From Blastocatellia bacterium (GTDB taxonomy: Bacteria; Acidobacteriota; Blastocatellia; Pyrinomonadales; Pyrinomonadaceae): 64,000 nt of DNA. The notes under the pieces were generated by a model. That model saw only the letters and a program-made list of their open reading frames with translations, was not told the DNA's origin and did no database searches. Positions 56,172 through 64,000 of the stretch are shown in pieces. Position numbers and translations under genes: made by a program. The stretch covers positions 62,001 to 126,000 of the forward strand of contig JAEUQK010000020.1 in the NCBI GenBank assembly GCA_016789265.1, given 5' to 3'. Positions within the stretch are counted from its first letter, which is position 1. Every line of letters starts with the position of its first letter.

Positions 56172-56396
56172 CTACTTTTTCTTTGGAGCTGCTTTCTTGG
56201 CTGCCGGTTTCTTAGCTGCTGCTTTCTTCGGTGCTGCTTTCTTAGCTGCCGGTTTCTTAGCTGCTGCTTTCTTCGGTGCTGCCTTCTTCGCCGGAGCGGC
56301 CTTCTTAGTTGCCGCCGCTTTCTTAGCTGCCGGTTTCTTAGCTGCTGCCTTTTTCGGAGCCGCTTTCTTTGCTGCTGGTTTTTTGGTTGCTGCCAT
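56172..56396 (-). CDS. Histone H1-like Lys/Ala-rich protein
   Basis: 74 aa, built almost only of Lys, Ala and Pro in near-perfect repeats of a KKPAAKKAAPKKAAA unit (about four copies). Such H1/Hc1-like tails bind and compact DNA and are common in bacteria as stand-alone proteins. GGAGG 7 bases before the ATG supports expression. The repeat may change length by slippage. Stop and terminator (56110) fit a single-gene unit. Confidence 0.88.
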   Translation of the reverse strand: MAATKKPAAKKAAPKKAAAKKPAAKKAAATKKAAPAKKAAPKKAAAKKPAAKKAAPKKAAAKKPAAKKAAPKKK

Positions 56397-56635
56397 TAGT
56401 ATCCTCCGTATATGTTGTGGTGTTAAAAAACTACCGCACTAAATTTAGCATAATTCGTCAACTAGTTGTTAACAAAAAAGTGATGCGCACGAAACTTTTT
56501 TTAAAGTTTTTTTCAAGTGACTTTTACGTGATAAAAAATTGCCTCTCAAAACAGATCGAATGATCTGACGGATCGAAGAGTTGTTGATCACAAAACTCTT
56601 CTTTATCGTCGTTCACCATCACGCCGATCCAAGCT
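56397..56635. other. AT-rich promoter region of the histone-like gene
   Basis: A 10-bp palindrome CAACTAGTTG lies at 56459-56468. Read on the minus strand, TTGTTA and TATGCT are 17 bases apart over this palindrome, a weak promoter match. An A/T-only hairpin (AAACTTT...AAAGTTT, 56492-56509) lies further upstream. No gene is seen. Confidence 0.4.
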
Positions 56636-58030
56636 TCATTCTTCCTCGTCGAGACTCAACTCTGCGATCTTTCCGCTCTCATCGGTAACGACTTTCCAGA
56701 GAAAGATCCTCTGCGAAGTGTTTACGATGCAAGTGATCGTATCCTTTCCGTCGACGTTCTCTCGCTTTACGATCTCGATCGAGATCAGCGGTGCAAATTG
56801 TCTGATCCGTGCGCTCAGATCTTTAGCGCGCTGTGCGTTCAAGCTACGCGCGAGCTGTGCCGTGAAAAGTTGATCATCGATGCTTCCGTTGAAACGTCCG
56901 CGTATGGCGGCAGAGAGCTTTTCGGTAACGGCCGGATCCGCTGAAACCCGCGTAGTTACTGCCTTTAACGACATATTTGGAATGTATTGCTTTGCAACGT
57001 CCGCTGCAATGAGCGAACCCATTCCGGTCTCACCGAGATTGGTCAATACGATCACGGTAACGTCATCATCAACATAACGAAAGATCGCCGCACCGAATCC
57101 AGCGGTCTGTCCGGTGTGGCCGATAAGCTTGTGCCCGCGAACATCAGAGATGCGCCATCCAAAGCCATATGGAGAAAGTTTTCCGTTGTTGAATGTGAAC
57201 TGTGTCCAGATCATCTTCTTGCTTTCAGCGCTAAGAAATTTGTCTCCGCGTAGAGCAGCTTCCCACTTTGTCATGTCGTTGATCGTAGAAACGATCGAAC
57301 CTGCGCCCATCAAGTCAGTCAGGTTTCCGTCGCGACCGTTATGACGGTTGTCTCTCCACTCGTATCCGTTCGCACGCAGCGGAATAACAAATTGCGGATC
57401 TCGGTCCGCTGTCTTTGTCATACCGAGCGGAATAAAAATTCTTTCGCGCATAAAGTCGAAGTATCTTTTTCCACTTTGGGTTTCGATGATATACGCGAGC
57501 AGATTGAATCCGCTGTTGCTGTAGATGTTTTTTTCGCCCGGGATGAACTCGAGTGGATGAGGCGACAACTTCCTAATGAAGTCGGCCATCGACATTCGCT
57601 GAGAGAGATCGAAACCATCAAGGCCTGTGTAGCTTTTGATGCCGGAAGTATGGGTGAGCAGATGGCGAACGGTGACGTCCTTCCATGCTTCCGGAGTATT
57701 CGGCAAATATTTCGAGATGCGCTCATCAAGGTTCACCTTTCCGTCCTGAACAAGCAGCATTATTCCGGCAGCCGTCATTTGCTTTGAAACAGAACCGATC
57801 TCGAATACGGTCTCTGTTGTTACCGGTACACCAAACTCAAGACTCGCAACGCCATAGCCTTTCATACGAACCACGCGTCCGTTCTTGACGACGGCAACCG
57901 CGGCACCCGGAATGTGCCGCTCGGCCATGAACATCTTGACGCGATCGTCTATCTTGTCAGCAAACGCGACCGACGAAAGTACAACGGAGATCAGTGAGGC
58001 GAAAACGATCGAATTAAGTTTGTTTCTCAT
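56636..58030 (-). CDS. Secreted serine hydrolase (class C beta-lactamase-like)
   Basis: 464 aa. The signal peptide ends near 24 (SSVAFADK). The catalytic domain (about 28-370) has SxxK in GSVSKQMT (near 80), YSN in IYSNSGF (near 170) and HTGQ (near 305). The last 90 residues form an extra domain that includes a helical stretch (LFTAQLARSLNAQRAKDLSARI). It is the third protein of this family in the window, not closely similar to the others. Divergent from the FAD monooxygenase by 61 bases. Confidence 0.9.
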   Translation of the reverse strand: MRNKLNSIVFASLISVVLSSVAFADKIDDRVKMFMAERHIPGAAVAVVKNGRVVRMKGYGVASLEFGVPVTTETVFEIGSVSKQMTAAGIMLLVQDGKVNLDERISKYLPNTPEAWKDVTVRHLLTHTSGIKSYTGLDGFDLSQRMSMADFIRKLSPHPLEFIPGEKNIYSNSGFNLLAYIIETQSGKRYFDFMRERIFIPLGMTKTADRDPQFVIPLRANGYEWRDNRHNGRDGNLTDLMGAGSIVSTINDMTKWEAALRGDKFLSAESKKMIWTQFTFNNGKLSPYGFGWRISDVRGHKLIGHTGQTAGFGAAIFRYVDDDVTVIVLTNLGETGMGSLIAADVAKQYIPNMSLKAVTTRVSADPAVTEKLSAAIRGRFNGSIDDQLFTAQLARSLNAQRAKDLSARIRQFAPLISIEIVKRENVDGKDTITCIVNTSQRIFLWKVVTDESGKIAELSLDEEE

Positions 58031-58091
58031 TATTTGGTTCAGCGGCGGTCAAGGGGTTTTCAGATTCACAGTATAGGCATACTATTCCACT

Positions 58092-59627
58092 ATGCAAACA
58101 GATGTGCTCATCGTCGGTGCGGGGCCAACGGGTCTGGCCCTCGCGAATCAACTTGCGCGTTTCGGTGTCGATCTCGTGATCATCGACCATCGCGAAGGGA
58201 CTACGCCGCATTCTAAGGCGATCGGTGTACAAGCGCGAACGCTTGAGATCTACGACCAAATGGATATCGCTGAATCTCTGGTTTCAAAGGGTTGGCATGC
58301 GGAAAAAGTTCGGCTCGTCGGTGGGGGCGAGATCCGCGGCGAGATCGATCTTCGAAGTATCGGAAAGGGAATGAGCCCGTTTCCGTTTCTTCTTATTGTC
58401 GAACAAGGACTCCACGAGGCGCTTCTTTATGATCATTTGAAAGAGTCAGGCCGCGATGTAAACTGGCTGACCGAACTCTTGGAGTTTTCGCAAGATGAGG
58501 CAGTCGTTCGAGCGATCATCGGGGCCGGGGAGGGTCGCAAAGAGATCACCGCAAAGTATCTCGTCGGTTGCGACGGCGCTCATAGTCTCGTCCGGCATTC
58601 GCTGGGGCTCAAATTCGAGGGCGCGACGTTCGAGCGGCTTTTCTACGTTGCGGACGTAGAGATCGATTGGGAGTATTCACACGATGCGCTTCACGTCAAT
58701 CTTGGCGACGATACGTTGACCGCGTTTTTCCCGATGGTCGGCGACCGGCGCTGGCGCATAGTCGGTACGTTTCCGGAAGGGCATGAGAAAGACCCGAATG
58801 ACATCCTGTTCGAGGAGATCGAACACCAGGTTTCGCTCGACACATCGCTAAAGTTCGACATTACGAAAGTGAATTGGAATTCGGTCTATAAAGTTCACTC
58901 GCGCGCCGTCGAGCGCTTCAGCGTCGGACGCTGCTTTCTAGCCGGAGATGCGGCTCATATCCACACACCTGCAGGAGCGCAAGGAATGAATACCGGCATC
59001 CAGGACGGCTACAACCTTGCGTGGAAACTTGCCGAGGTAATGAAACATAATGCACCAGTGTCATTGCTCGACACATACAATGAGGAGCGGCTGCCGAATG
59101 CCAAGCGGCTGCTCAACACAACAGATCGTCTTTTTGATTTTGCGGCGAGCGAAGAATGGCTGACGTCTTTTCTGCGCAAAAACGTCTTCCCTTATGTTGC
59201 AAACTTTGCGTTGAGCTTTGAGGCTGTGAAGCGCTTCGTCTTCCCTCTGGTGTCACAGATCGGCATCAGTTATCGTGAGAGCTCATTAAGCGAGATCGTT
59301 GGCAGCTTTAGCGTAACCGCCGGCGACAGAATGCCATGGATCGAGATCGAAGGCCGAAGCATCTATGACGACCTGCACGCCCCCGTGTTTCATCTTGTCG
59401 TGTTCTCAGACGGCAAGGTAGAAATACCGCCGCTCCCGGACGAACTTATTCAGCGATGGAACGGCCGCATCGATTCGCATTTCTATTCGCTCAATGACAA
59501 AGCGATAGAAACATTCGGATGCGATCACACGTTCTTCATCATACTGCGTCCGGACAATTACATCGGTCTCATCTCTGATCAACTCTCACCTGAGCTTATT
59601 GAGAACTATCTGAGCAGGTTCGAATAG
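58092..59627 (+). CDS. FAD-dependent aromatic monooxygenase (PheA/TfdB-like)
   Basis: 511 aa. The FAD-binding Rossmann motif is VGAGPTGLALANQLARFG at the N-terminus. The middle DG motif (VGCDGAHSLVRHSLG) and the GD motif (FLAGDAAHIHTPAGAQGMNTGIQDGYNLAWKL) mark a class A flavoprotein hydroxylase. A C-terminal thioredoxin-like part (about 400-511) is as in phenol hydroxylases. The substrate is unknown; aromatic degradation or natural-product hydroxylation are both possible. Confidence 0.92.
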   Translation: MQTDVLIVGAGPTGLALANQLARFGVDLVIIDHREGTTPHSKAIGVQARTLEIYDQMDIAESLVSKGWHAEKVRLVGGGEIRGEIDLRSIGKGMSPFPFLLIVEQGLHEALLYDHLKESGRDVNWLTELLEFSQDEAVVRAIIGAGEGRKEITAKYLVGCDGAHSLVRHSLGLKFEGATFERLFYVADVEIDWEYSHDALHVNLGDDTLTAFFPMVGDRRWRIVGTFPEGHEKDPNDILFEEIEHQVSLDTSLKFDITKVNWNSVYKVHSRAVERFSVGRCFLAGDAAHIHTPAGAQGMNTGIQDGYNLAWKLAEVMKHNAPVSLLDTYNEERLPNAKRLLNTTDRLFDFAASEEWLTSFLRKNVFPYVANFALSFEAVKRFVFPLVSQIGISYRESSLSEIVGSFSVTAGDRMPWIEIEGRSIYDDLHAPVFHLVVFSDGKVEIPPLPDELIQRWNGRIDSHFYSLNDKAIETFGCDHTFFIILRPDNYIGLISDQLSPELIENYLSRFE

Positions 59628-59638
59628 TCTTTCAAAGA

Positions 59639-62128
59639 TCAGTTTCCTATCGGATCGCCGGGCGGCGTTGCAAGCGGCGTGGTCGCCTTTCGCGGTTCCG
59701 CGGGACGTGCGAGGAATTTCTCGATATCGTCAACGGTCGAACGATAATGCGCCGCCGTGTCGCCGGTCGAAGGAGTTCTTCTGAGCGACGCGGCCAATGA
59801 GCGAAGCGCTTCGGTCGCAACGGTTCGCACTTGCGAATTCGCGTTCGCGTTAGCAGCGAGATCCATTAATTTAGATACAACAACGCTTTGTACGGCTCTC
59901 TGTATCACGGCAACGTTTGCGTCAACTGAAACCGGCGAACGCCACGTCGCTTTGATCAGCGCATCGACGATCTCGCGGAAATGCGGGCTCGTCTTGTTTC
60001 GCGCGTTTTGGTTGATCGTTCGTGCGGCGCGATTCGGTTCGAGCAGACCGCCGATGGTAAAGTCGGCGGCGATCTCCGCTGCACCGATCGCGTCGAACAT
60101 CGGCGATGTTCGCCTGGCAAATAGTTCCGAGCGGCCCGAACCGTATCCGTAGGCGGTTGGCGGCATCAGGCGAAGCACATTCTCGGGTATCGTGAGTTCC
60201 TTCGGATCGATCGTTGCCAATAAAGCGTTGAGAGCATCGCGTTGTCGATCGGCCGGAACCGGTTCGGCGACGCGTGTGGGATTTGGCCCATCAGATTCGC
60301 GGACGGCGAACGTATAATAAACGCCGCCGATGGTCTTGGTCGCAGCGGTCACCTGATAGCGATGGTGCAGGTAAAGCGGTAGAAATTTAAGTTCGAGTTC
60401 GGACATCGGAGCTCCGGTCGGAATGTTTTGAATGCCGAATTGATCAAGCCCGATGCGGCGAACCTGCATTTCGTGACGAAGCATCGCGACCGGATCAGGC
60501 CCGTTGTCCCACAGATTCGCGAGCGGATTTGCCGCGCTCGCGGGCCGGGCGTCGCTGTCGGAGAGGAACAACATTCCGTTCGTGATGCCATCGCGGACTA
60601 TCTTGTTCAATTCCGCATCTTCATTCGAACCGGGTGCAAACTGAGCATAGGAATAGGTGACTGAAAACTTGTCGAACGCGCCGATGCCGACGGCATATGC
60701 GTTTGAAAAATCCAGCTTTCCATTTTTTATCTCGACCAGCGGTGCGGGGTAATCCATCACCGACCCGCGTCCATAAGTGCTGGCGGCAAAATTGTGTGTG
60801 AAGCCGAGAGTGTGCCCGACCTCATGTGCCGAAAGCTGACGAATACGTGAGTAAGCCATTGACGTGATCTCGGCGGCGGAACTGTCAGTCTCGAGATAAT
60901 CGACGTCGGGCATCAGACCGAAATCGCATGCGGCGCTTGCGTTCCTATATTGCGGCGACATACCCGCACCGAGCAGAAAATCCTGTCTGGCTCGCTGCGA
61001 ATCGAGCGTTACGTCGCCTTTTAGTATCTCGCCCGTACGCGGATCTACCACGCTGTCCCCGATCGACCATCCCCTTGTCGCACGATGTACCCAATTGATC
61101 ACGTTATAGCGAATGTCCATCGGATCTGCATCGGGCGGAAGCACGCGGACCTGAAACGCATTGCGGAAACCGGCGGCTTCAAATGCCTGGTTCCACCACG
61201 ACGCTCCTTCGATCAGAGCGTCCTGTATGGTTTTCGGCGCGCCGCTGTCGACGTAATACACGATCGGCTTGATCGGCTCGCTGACAGCGGCGTTTGGGTC
61301 CTTCTTTTCAAGTCGATGCCGGATGATCAAGCGCTTTTCGAGATCTTCGTTTATGTCCGTTCCGTAATCGTAAAAGCTTGTAGGTATCGCTCCTGTTCGC
61401 GGATCGAACTTCCTCGGCTTGTATTGATCATCGGGAAGCTCTACGAATGAATGCCGTTCGCGAACCGTTACATGTTTTCCGGTCGGCGCAACCTGGTTGA
61501 CGAGGTTGCCAGGCTCAGAGTTGGTCGTCAGCGTAACCGTCGCTTCGACCTCGGTGTTTTTTGGAAAGCCTTTCGTATTCGGCAGGTAAAGCGCGCTCCG
61601 GCTCTCGTCAAAACTGAAATTTCCTTGCCTTGCGCCGTTAATGCGTTCGGCCACGCCGTGGGCGTCGCGAATAAGAAAGTTCGTAGCATCTACCAACAAC
61701 CGGTCGCCATCGGCGGCTTCGATCTTGAAACCCCAGATCACCGAACGCGCGAATGATTCTTCGACCGACTTCTTCTGTTTTGCATCGCCTGTCGCACGGA
61801 AATCATAGTTTGGCTGAACGAGCAGTACCTTGTTTCCCGCGCGTTCAAACTGAACGACCTTTGTCGTTCCCAGCTGACCACGGTCGAGCCCGATCGGGTT
61901 TGACCCGACGCCGGTCGGCAGGCTGACAAGATAAAGGAATTCTTTATTGAACCGCGATATCTCGATAAAGATCTTGCCGTCGTCGCTGTTTATATAGAGC
62001 GGCACGAAGCCGTCGATCTTCTGCATTCTTTCCGTAAATGCCGTGATAGTTTTGCGTTGGGCCGACTGGGAGACAATGTGACCGGCGAGACACGCAAAGA
62101 TAGCGATGAATAGAAGCGTACGTTTCAT
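59639..62128 (-). CDS. Secreted zinc metalloprotease (DUF5117/DUF4953-type)
   Basis: 829 aa. The signal peptide ends near residue 21. An N-terminal DUF5118/5117-like region (about 30-240) precedes the protease core. The zinc site is HEVGHTLGFTH (His435, Glu436, His439, His445) and a later SVMDYPAP provides the Met-turn, so it is metzincin-like. The C-terminal DUF4953-type region completes the length. Such enzymes are abundant in Acidobacteria and Bacteroidetes and degrade peptides in the periplasm or outside. Confidence 0.92.
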   Translation of the reverse strand: MKRTLLFIAIFACLAGHIVSQSAQRKTITAFTERMQKIDGFVPLYINSDDGKIFIEISRFNKEFLYLVSLPTGVGSNPIGLDRGQLGTTKVVQFERAGNKVLLVQPNYDFRATGDAKQKKSVEESFARSVIWGFKIEAADGDRLLVDATNFLIRDAHGVAERINGARQGNFSFDESRSALYLPNTKGFPKNTEVEATVTLTTNSEPGNLVNQVAPTGKHVTVRERHSFVELPDDQYKPRKFDPRTGAIPTSFYDYGTDINEDLEKRLIIRHRLEKKDPNAAVSEPIKPIVYYVDSGAPKTIQDALIEGASWWNQAFEAAGFRNAFQVRVLPPDADPMDIRYNVINWVHRATRGWSIGDSVVDPRTGEILKGDVTLDSQRARQDFLLGAGMSPQYRNASAACDFGLMPDVDYLETDSSAAEITSMAYSRIRQLSAHEVGHTLGFTHNFAASTYGRGSVMDYPAPLVEIKNGKLDFSNAYAVGIGAFDKFSVTYSYAQFAPGSNEDAELNKIVRDGITNGMLFLSDSDARPASAANPLANLWDNGPDPVAMLRHEMQVRRIGLDQFGIQNIPTGAPMSELELKFLPLYLHHRYQVTAATKTIGGVYYTFAVRESDGPNPTRVAEPVPADRQRDALNALLATIDPKELTIPENVLRLMPPTAYGYGSGRSELFARRTSPMFDAIGAAEIAADFTIGGLLEPNRAARTINQNARNKTSPHFREIVDALIKATWRSPVSVDANVAVIQRAVQSVVVSKLMDLAANANANSQVRTVATEALRSLAASLRRTPSTGDTAAHYRSTVDDIEKFLARPAEPRKATTPLATPPGDPIGN

Positions 62129-62195
62129 GTTCGTATTGTGAATTGAAAAAAGTGTTGAAAACTTAACACTAATACGGATAGGAATACAAAGTTGT

Positions 62196-63377
62196 TTATT
62201 GTTTCTTTCGCAGAGTTACAAGTATCGCGTCGCCGATCCTTCGCTCGCCTTCTTTGTCGGACGGCGTGTTGACGACCTTGCCGTCAAGGTACATCGTCGT
62301 CGATCCGCCGCCGTCGAGGTTCATCGCGTCGACTGCTCCGAGCGAGAGAAGGTAATCGGCAAGGTCCTGAAGCGAAATACCGCCGCTCGATTCGCTTCGG
62401 CCATCGACAGTGATCATCAGAAACTTGCCGTCCTTCAGCTTCGCCACCGCCGTCCGCGGATGACGTGTTTCGACGAACGACTTGCTCGTCTTCTCCTGCT
62501 CCCATGTGATTTCGATCTTGCCGTCGCGGATCAGCTGTGGAATTCCGTTGGTGATGTCCTCGGCTCGCGAAAATGCCTGCGTCGTTCGATCGGTATCCTT
62601 ATTGGGAAAACCATTACTTCCTACGGTGAATGGAGTGGCAGCGTTTGCCCGCACTTTAAACCCTATACGAATAGACCTGATCCGGTCCGCCAATTTGCCT
62701 GAAGCTGAAAGCACATATCCATTTGGAGGGATCGGACTGCTGCCGCCAACAACGACCCTAACCACCTTTCCTTTTTCGACAATTATCTCAACACCATTTG
62801 GATCAGTCAGTGTAGTTCTTCCAAACTCGGATGTATATTCGATCAATTCGTCTGCCTTTCGTTCGCGGTTTATTCCCGACACACGAAATTCTTCAGAACC
62901 GATCTTTGCCAGAGTGTAAAGATCGAGATGAGCAAAATTGACGTTTGTGACATTCGGATCGAAATTGTCGATAAAGATCGCGATCCGGTTGTTCAAGCTT
63001 TCGCTTAGGGTTCTATGATCTATTACCAGGGTTCCTGCCGCTTCTCCCGCCCAAAGGCTGCTATCCAGCCTAAAGAACCCGGCGTTAATAGCAGCAACAG
63101 CGCCGTGGCGTTTTGCGATGGACGAGGTTTTCTCCATTCCGATCGCGGCGTCCATCGCATGACGGACATCGAGCCGCACTTGGGTCAGATCAAGCCTTAA
63201 GAGATTGATGTTTACGTTGAGGCCGCTGATCTCTTTTCTGACTTGGGCGTACTCGACGCCTGGGTGGAGTTGTTTGAAGTCTTGGGCTTGGGAATAGCCC
63301 CCTAGAGCACAGAGAACACAAAGGGTGAAAACCAGATTTGGCTTTGCAGCGAATTTAATGAAGTGTTTCTTTATCAT
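62196..63377 (-). CDS. Secreted phosphodiester glycosidase (NAGPA domain)
   Basis: 393 aa from the ATG at 63375-63377. The NAGPA domain (about 80-390) shows AAINAGFFRLD and the C-terminal AMNLDGGGSTTMYLDGKVVN. It likely removes phosphodiester-linked sugars from envelope glycans. The frame is open 26 codons further upstream, but that part encodes SEPPAYAGG from a GC-rich palindrome and is not coding. The signal-peptide core (FTLCVLCALGG) is encoded by a CACAGAG-type repeat. Confidence 0.9.
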   Translation of the reverse strand: MIKKHFIKFAAKPNLVFTLCVLCALGGYSQAQDFKQLHPGVEYAQVRKEISGLNVNINLLRLDLTQVRLDVRHAMDAAIGMEKTSSIAKRHGAVAAINAGFFRLDSSLWAGEAAGTLVIDHRTLSESLNNRIAIFIDNFDPNVTNVNFAHLDLYTLAKIGSEEFRVSGINRERKADELIEYTSEFGRTTLTDPNGVEIIVEKGKVVRVVVGGSSPIPPNGYVLSASGKLADRIRSIRIGFKVRANAATPFTVGSNGFPNKDTDRTTQAFSRAEDITNGIPQLIRDGKIEITWEQEKTSKSFVETRHPRTAVAKLKDGKFLMITVDGRSESSGGISLQDLADYLLSLGAVDAMNLDGGGSTTMYLDGKVVNTPSDKEGERRIGDAILVTLRKKQ

Positions 63378-63448
63378 TAGTATTGTTTGGGCTATTGCGA
63401 GCCGCCCGCCCGCATACGCAGGCGGCTCCGAACCCGGTGTTCTCTGTG
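63308..63448. repeat. Pair of inverted CACAGAGAACAC repeats enclosing a GC palindrome
   Basis: CACAGAGAACAC (63308-63319) and GTGTTCTCTGTG (63437-63448) are exact reverse complements. Between them GAGCCGCC (63399-63406) pairs with GGCGGCTC (63421-63428). The left arm lies inside the glycosidase signal-peptide coding sequence. Confidence 0.8.
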
Positions 63449-63475
63449 ACCTCATAGGCTATATATTAAAGGTAG

Positions 63476-64000
63476 ATGCGGATCAACGAAAGAGTTGTTC
63501 AGTTGAATGATAAAGCGCCGAATGCGAATGCGCGGTACGTTTTGTATTGGATGCAGATGTTCAAGCGGACGTCTTACAACCATGCCTTGATATGGGCGAT
63601 ACGGAAGGCGAATGAACTGAAGCTGCCACTCGTGGTTTACGAGGGGTTGAAATATTACTACCCGTGGGCGAGCGACAGGATCCACACATTTATTCTTGAG
63701 GGGGTTGAGGAAAAGCGAAAAGAGTACGAACGTCTTGGCATTCGTTACATCTTTTATCTTCAAAATTATGAAAGCTCACAGAAGAACACCGTTGCAGCGT
63801 TGGCGAAAGATGCTGCGTTGATCGTGACGGATGATTTTCCGTGCTTCATCATTCCCGGACATAATCGGCGCGTTGCCGAACGCGCTGAGATCCCGGTTCA
63901 CGCCGTCGATTCGAATGGCATCATTCCGATGTCAAAATTCGACAAGGAAGAGTACGCCGCCTATACGATTCGCCCGAAGATAAATAGACTGCTTGGAAAT
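63476..64000 (+). CDS. Class II CPD photolyase (deoxyribodipyrimidine photo-lyase), partial
   Basis: 175 codons run from the ATG at 63476 to the window edge without a stop. The N-terminal domain matches class II photolyases: RYVLYWMQMFKRTSYNHALIWAI, a PLVVYEGL strand, YYPWASDRIHTFILEG and VTDDFPCFIIPGH. These enzymes repair UV-induced pyrimidine dimers using FADH and light. AAAGGTAG precedes the ATG. The FAD-binding helical half lies outside the window. Confidence 0.9.
   Translation, partial: MRINERVVQLNDKAPNANARYVLYWMQMFKRTSYNHALIWAIRKANELKLPLVVYEGLKYYYPWASDRIHTFILEGVEEKRKEYERLGIRYIFYLQNYESSQKNTVAALAKDAALIVTDDFPCFIIPGHNRRVAERAEIPVHAVDSNGIIPMSKFDKEEYAAYTIRPKINRLLGN

Noticed and set aside
56197-56442. 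81-codon plus-strand frame opposite the histone-like gene
   Set aside because: The Ala/Phe/Gly repeats are the reverse reading of the Lys/Ala repeats, which have the ribosome site.
56492-56515. AAACTTT/AAAGTTT hairpin with T run
   Set aside because: Only A-T pairs and no plus-strand gene to terminate; likely chance in AT-rich DNA.
63378-63455. Upstream extension of the NAGPA protein (SEPPAYAGG)
   Set aside because: It is the translation of a GC palindrome typical of interspersed repeats; a proper signal peptide begins at 63377.

Overview
The window looks like chromosomal DNA of an Acidobacteriota bacterium, most likely class Blastocatellia (Pyrinomonadaceae-like). This is inferred from gene content, not from a marker gene. 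The pointers are a very large Oar-type TonB-dependent receptor with an N-terminal carboxypeptidase-regulatory-like domain, a VWFA protein of the acidobacterial TIGR03436 type, a large DUF5117-type zinc metalloprotease, several secreted class-C-beta-lactamase-like hydrolases, and many short palindromic intergenic repeats. I found no rRNA, tRNA, CRISPR array or complete insertion sequence.

Layout. 1-8.2 kb: a partial secreted protein, a PilZ-like protein, the TonB receptor, a GT4 glycosyltransferase and a glycogen-debranching enzyme. 8.3-13.7 kb: a type IV pilus operon on the minus strand (pilB, a very basic exported protein, pilT, pilC) behind a textbook sigma-70 promoter. 13.7-21.9 kb: topoisomerase IB; a short operon behind a consensus sigma-54 promoter (ferritin-like protein, 51-aa membrane protein, lone receiver protein); ttcA; a bactofilin; mscL; an mnmA / small basic protein / 5-formyl-THF cyclo-ligase operon; an SGNH hydrolase. 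22.1-30.3 kb: a DUF6624-VWFA fusion, a NpmA/KamB-like 16S rRNA A1408 methyltransferase homologue with a decayed 5' end, a MATE exporter with an attenuator-like leader, an aat-dinB-ywbE-saccharopine-dehydrogenase-like operon, and a truncated TAP-type hydrolase. 30.3-39.8 kb: gyrB, an SRPBCC protein, an SLC13 permease, and a three-domain protein (winged helix, alpha/beta hydrolase, degenerate class III cyclase) directly before a secreted serine hydrolase. 39.8-47.8 kb: truB / hydrolase / pabC, recX, fasciclin, msrB, an alaS cut off after its catalytic core, a response regulator without its phospho-acceptor Asp overlapping an O-methyltransferase, and a pirin. 47.8-56.4 kb: threonine synthesis (thrC-thrA, divergent thrB), clpA and a histone-H1-like protein. 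56.6-64 kb: a serine hydrolase, an FAD monooxygenase, a metalloprotease, a phosphodiester glycosidase and the start of a class II photolyase.

How the genes work together. The pil operon should power twitching motility. thrA, thrB and thrC together make threonine from aspartate. aat and clpA are two parts of the bacterial N-end rule pathway. ttcA, mnmA and truB modify tRNA. The methyltransferase and MATE genes face away from one another across a structured 343-bp region and could form a small resistance module (inference).

Most unusual points: the winged-helix/hydrolase/cyclase protein; the A1408-methyltransferase homologue with its broken start; alaS truncated near recX, which is alaS's usual neighbourhood; and short repeats that sit at, or have been absorbed into, gene starts and coding sequence (pilT, aat, recX, truB and a signal peptide).
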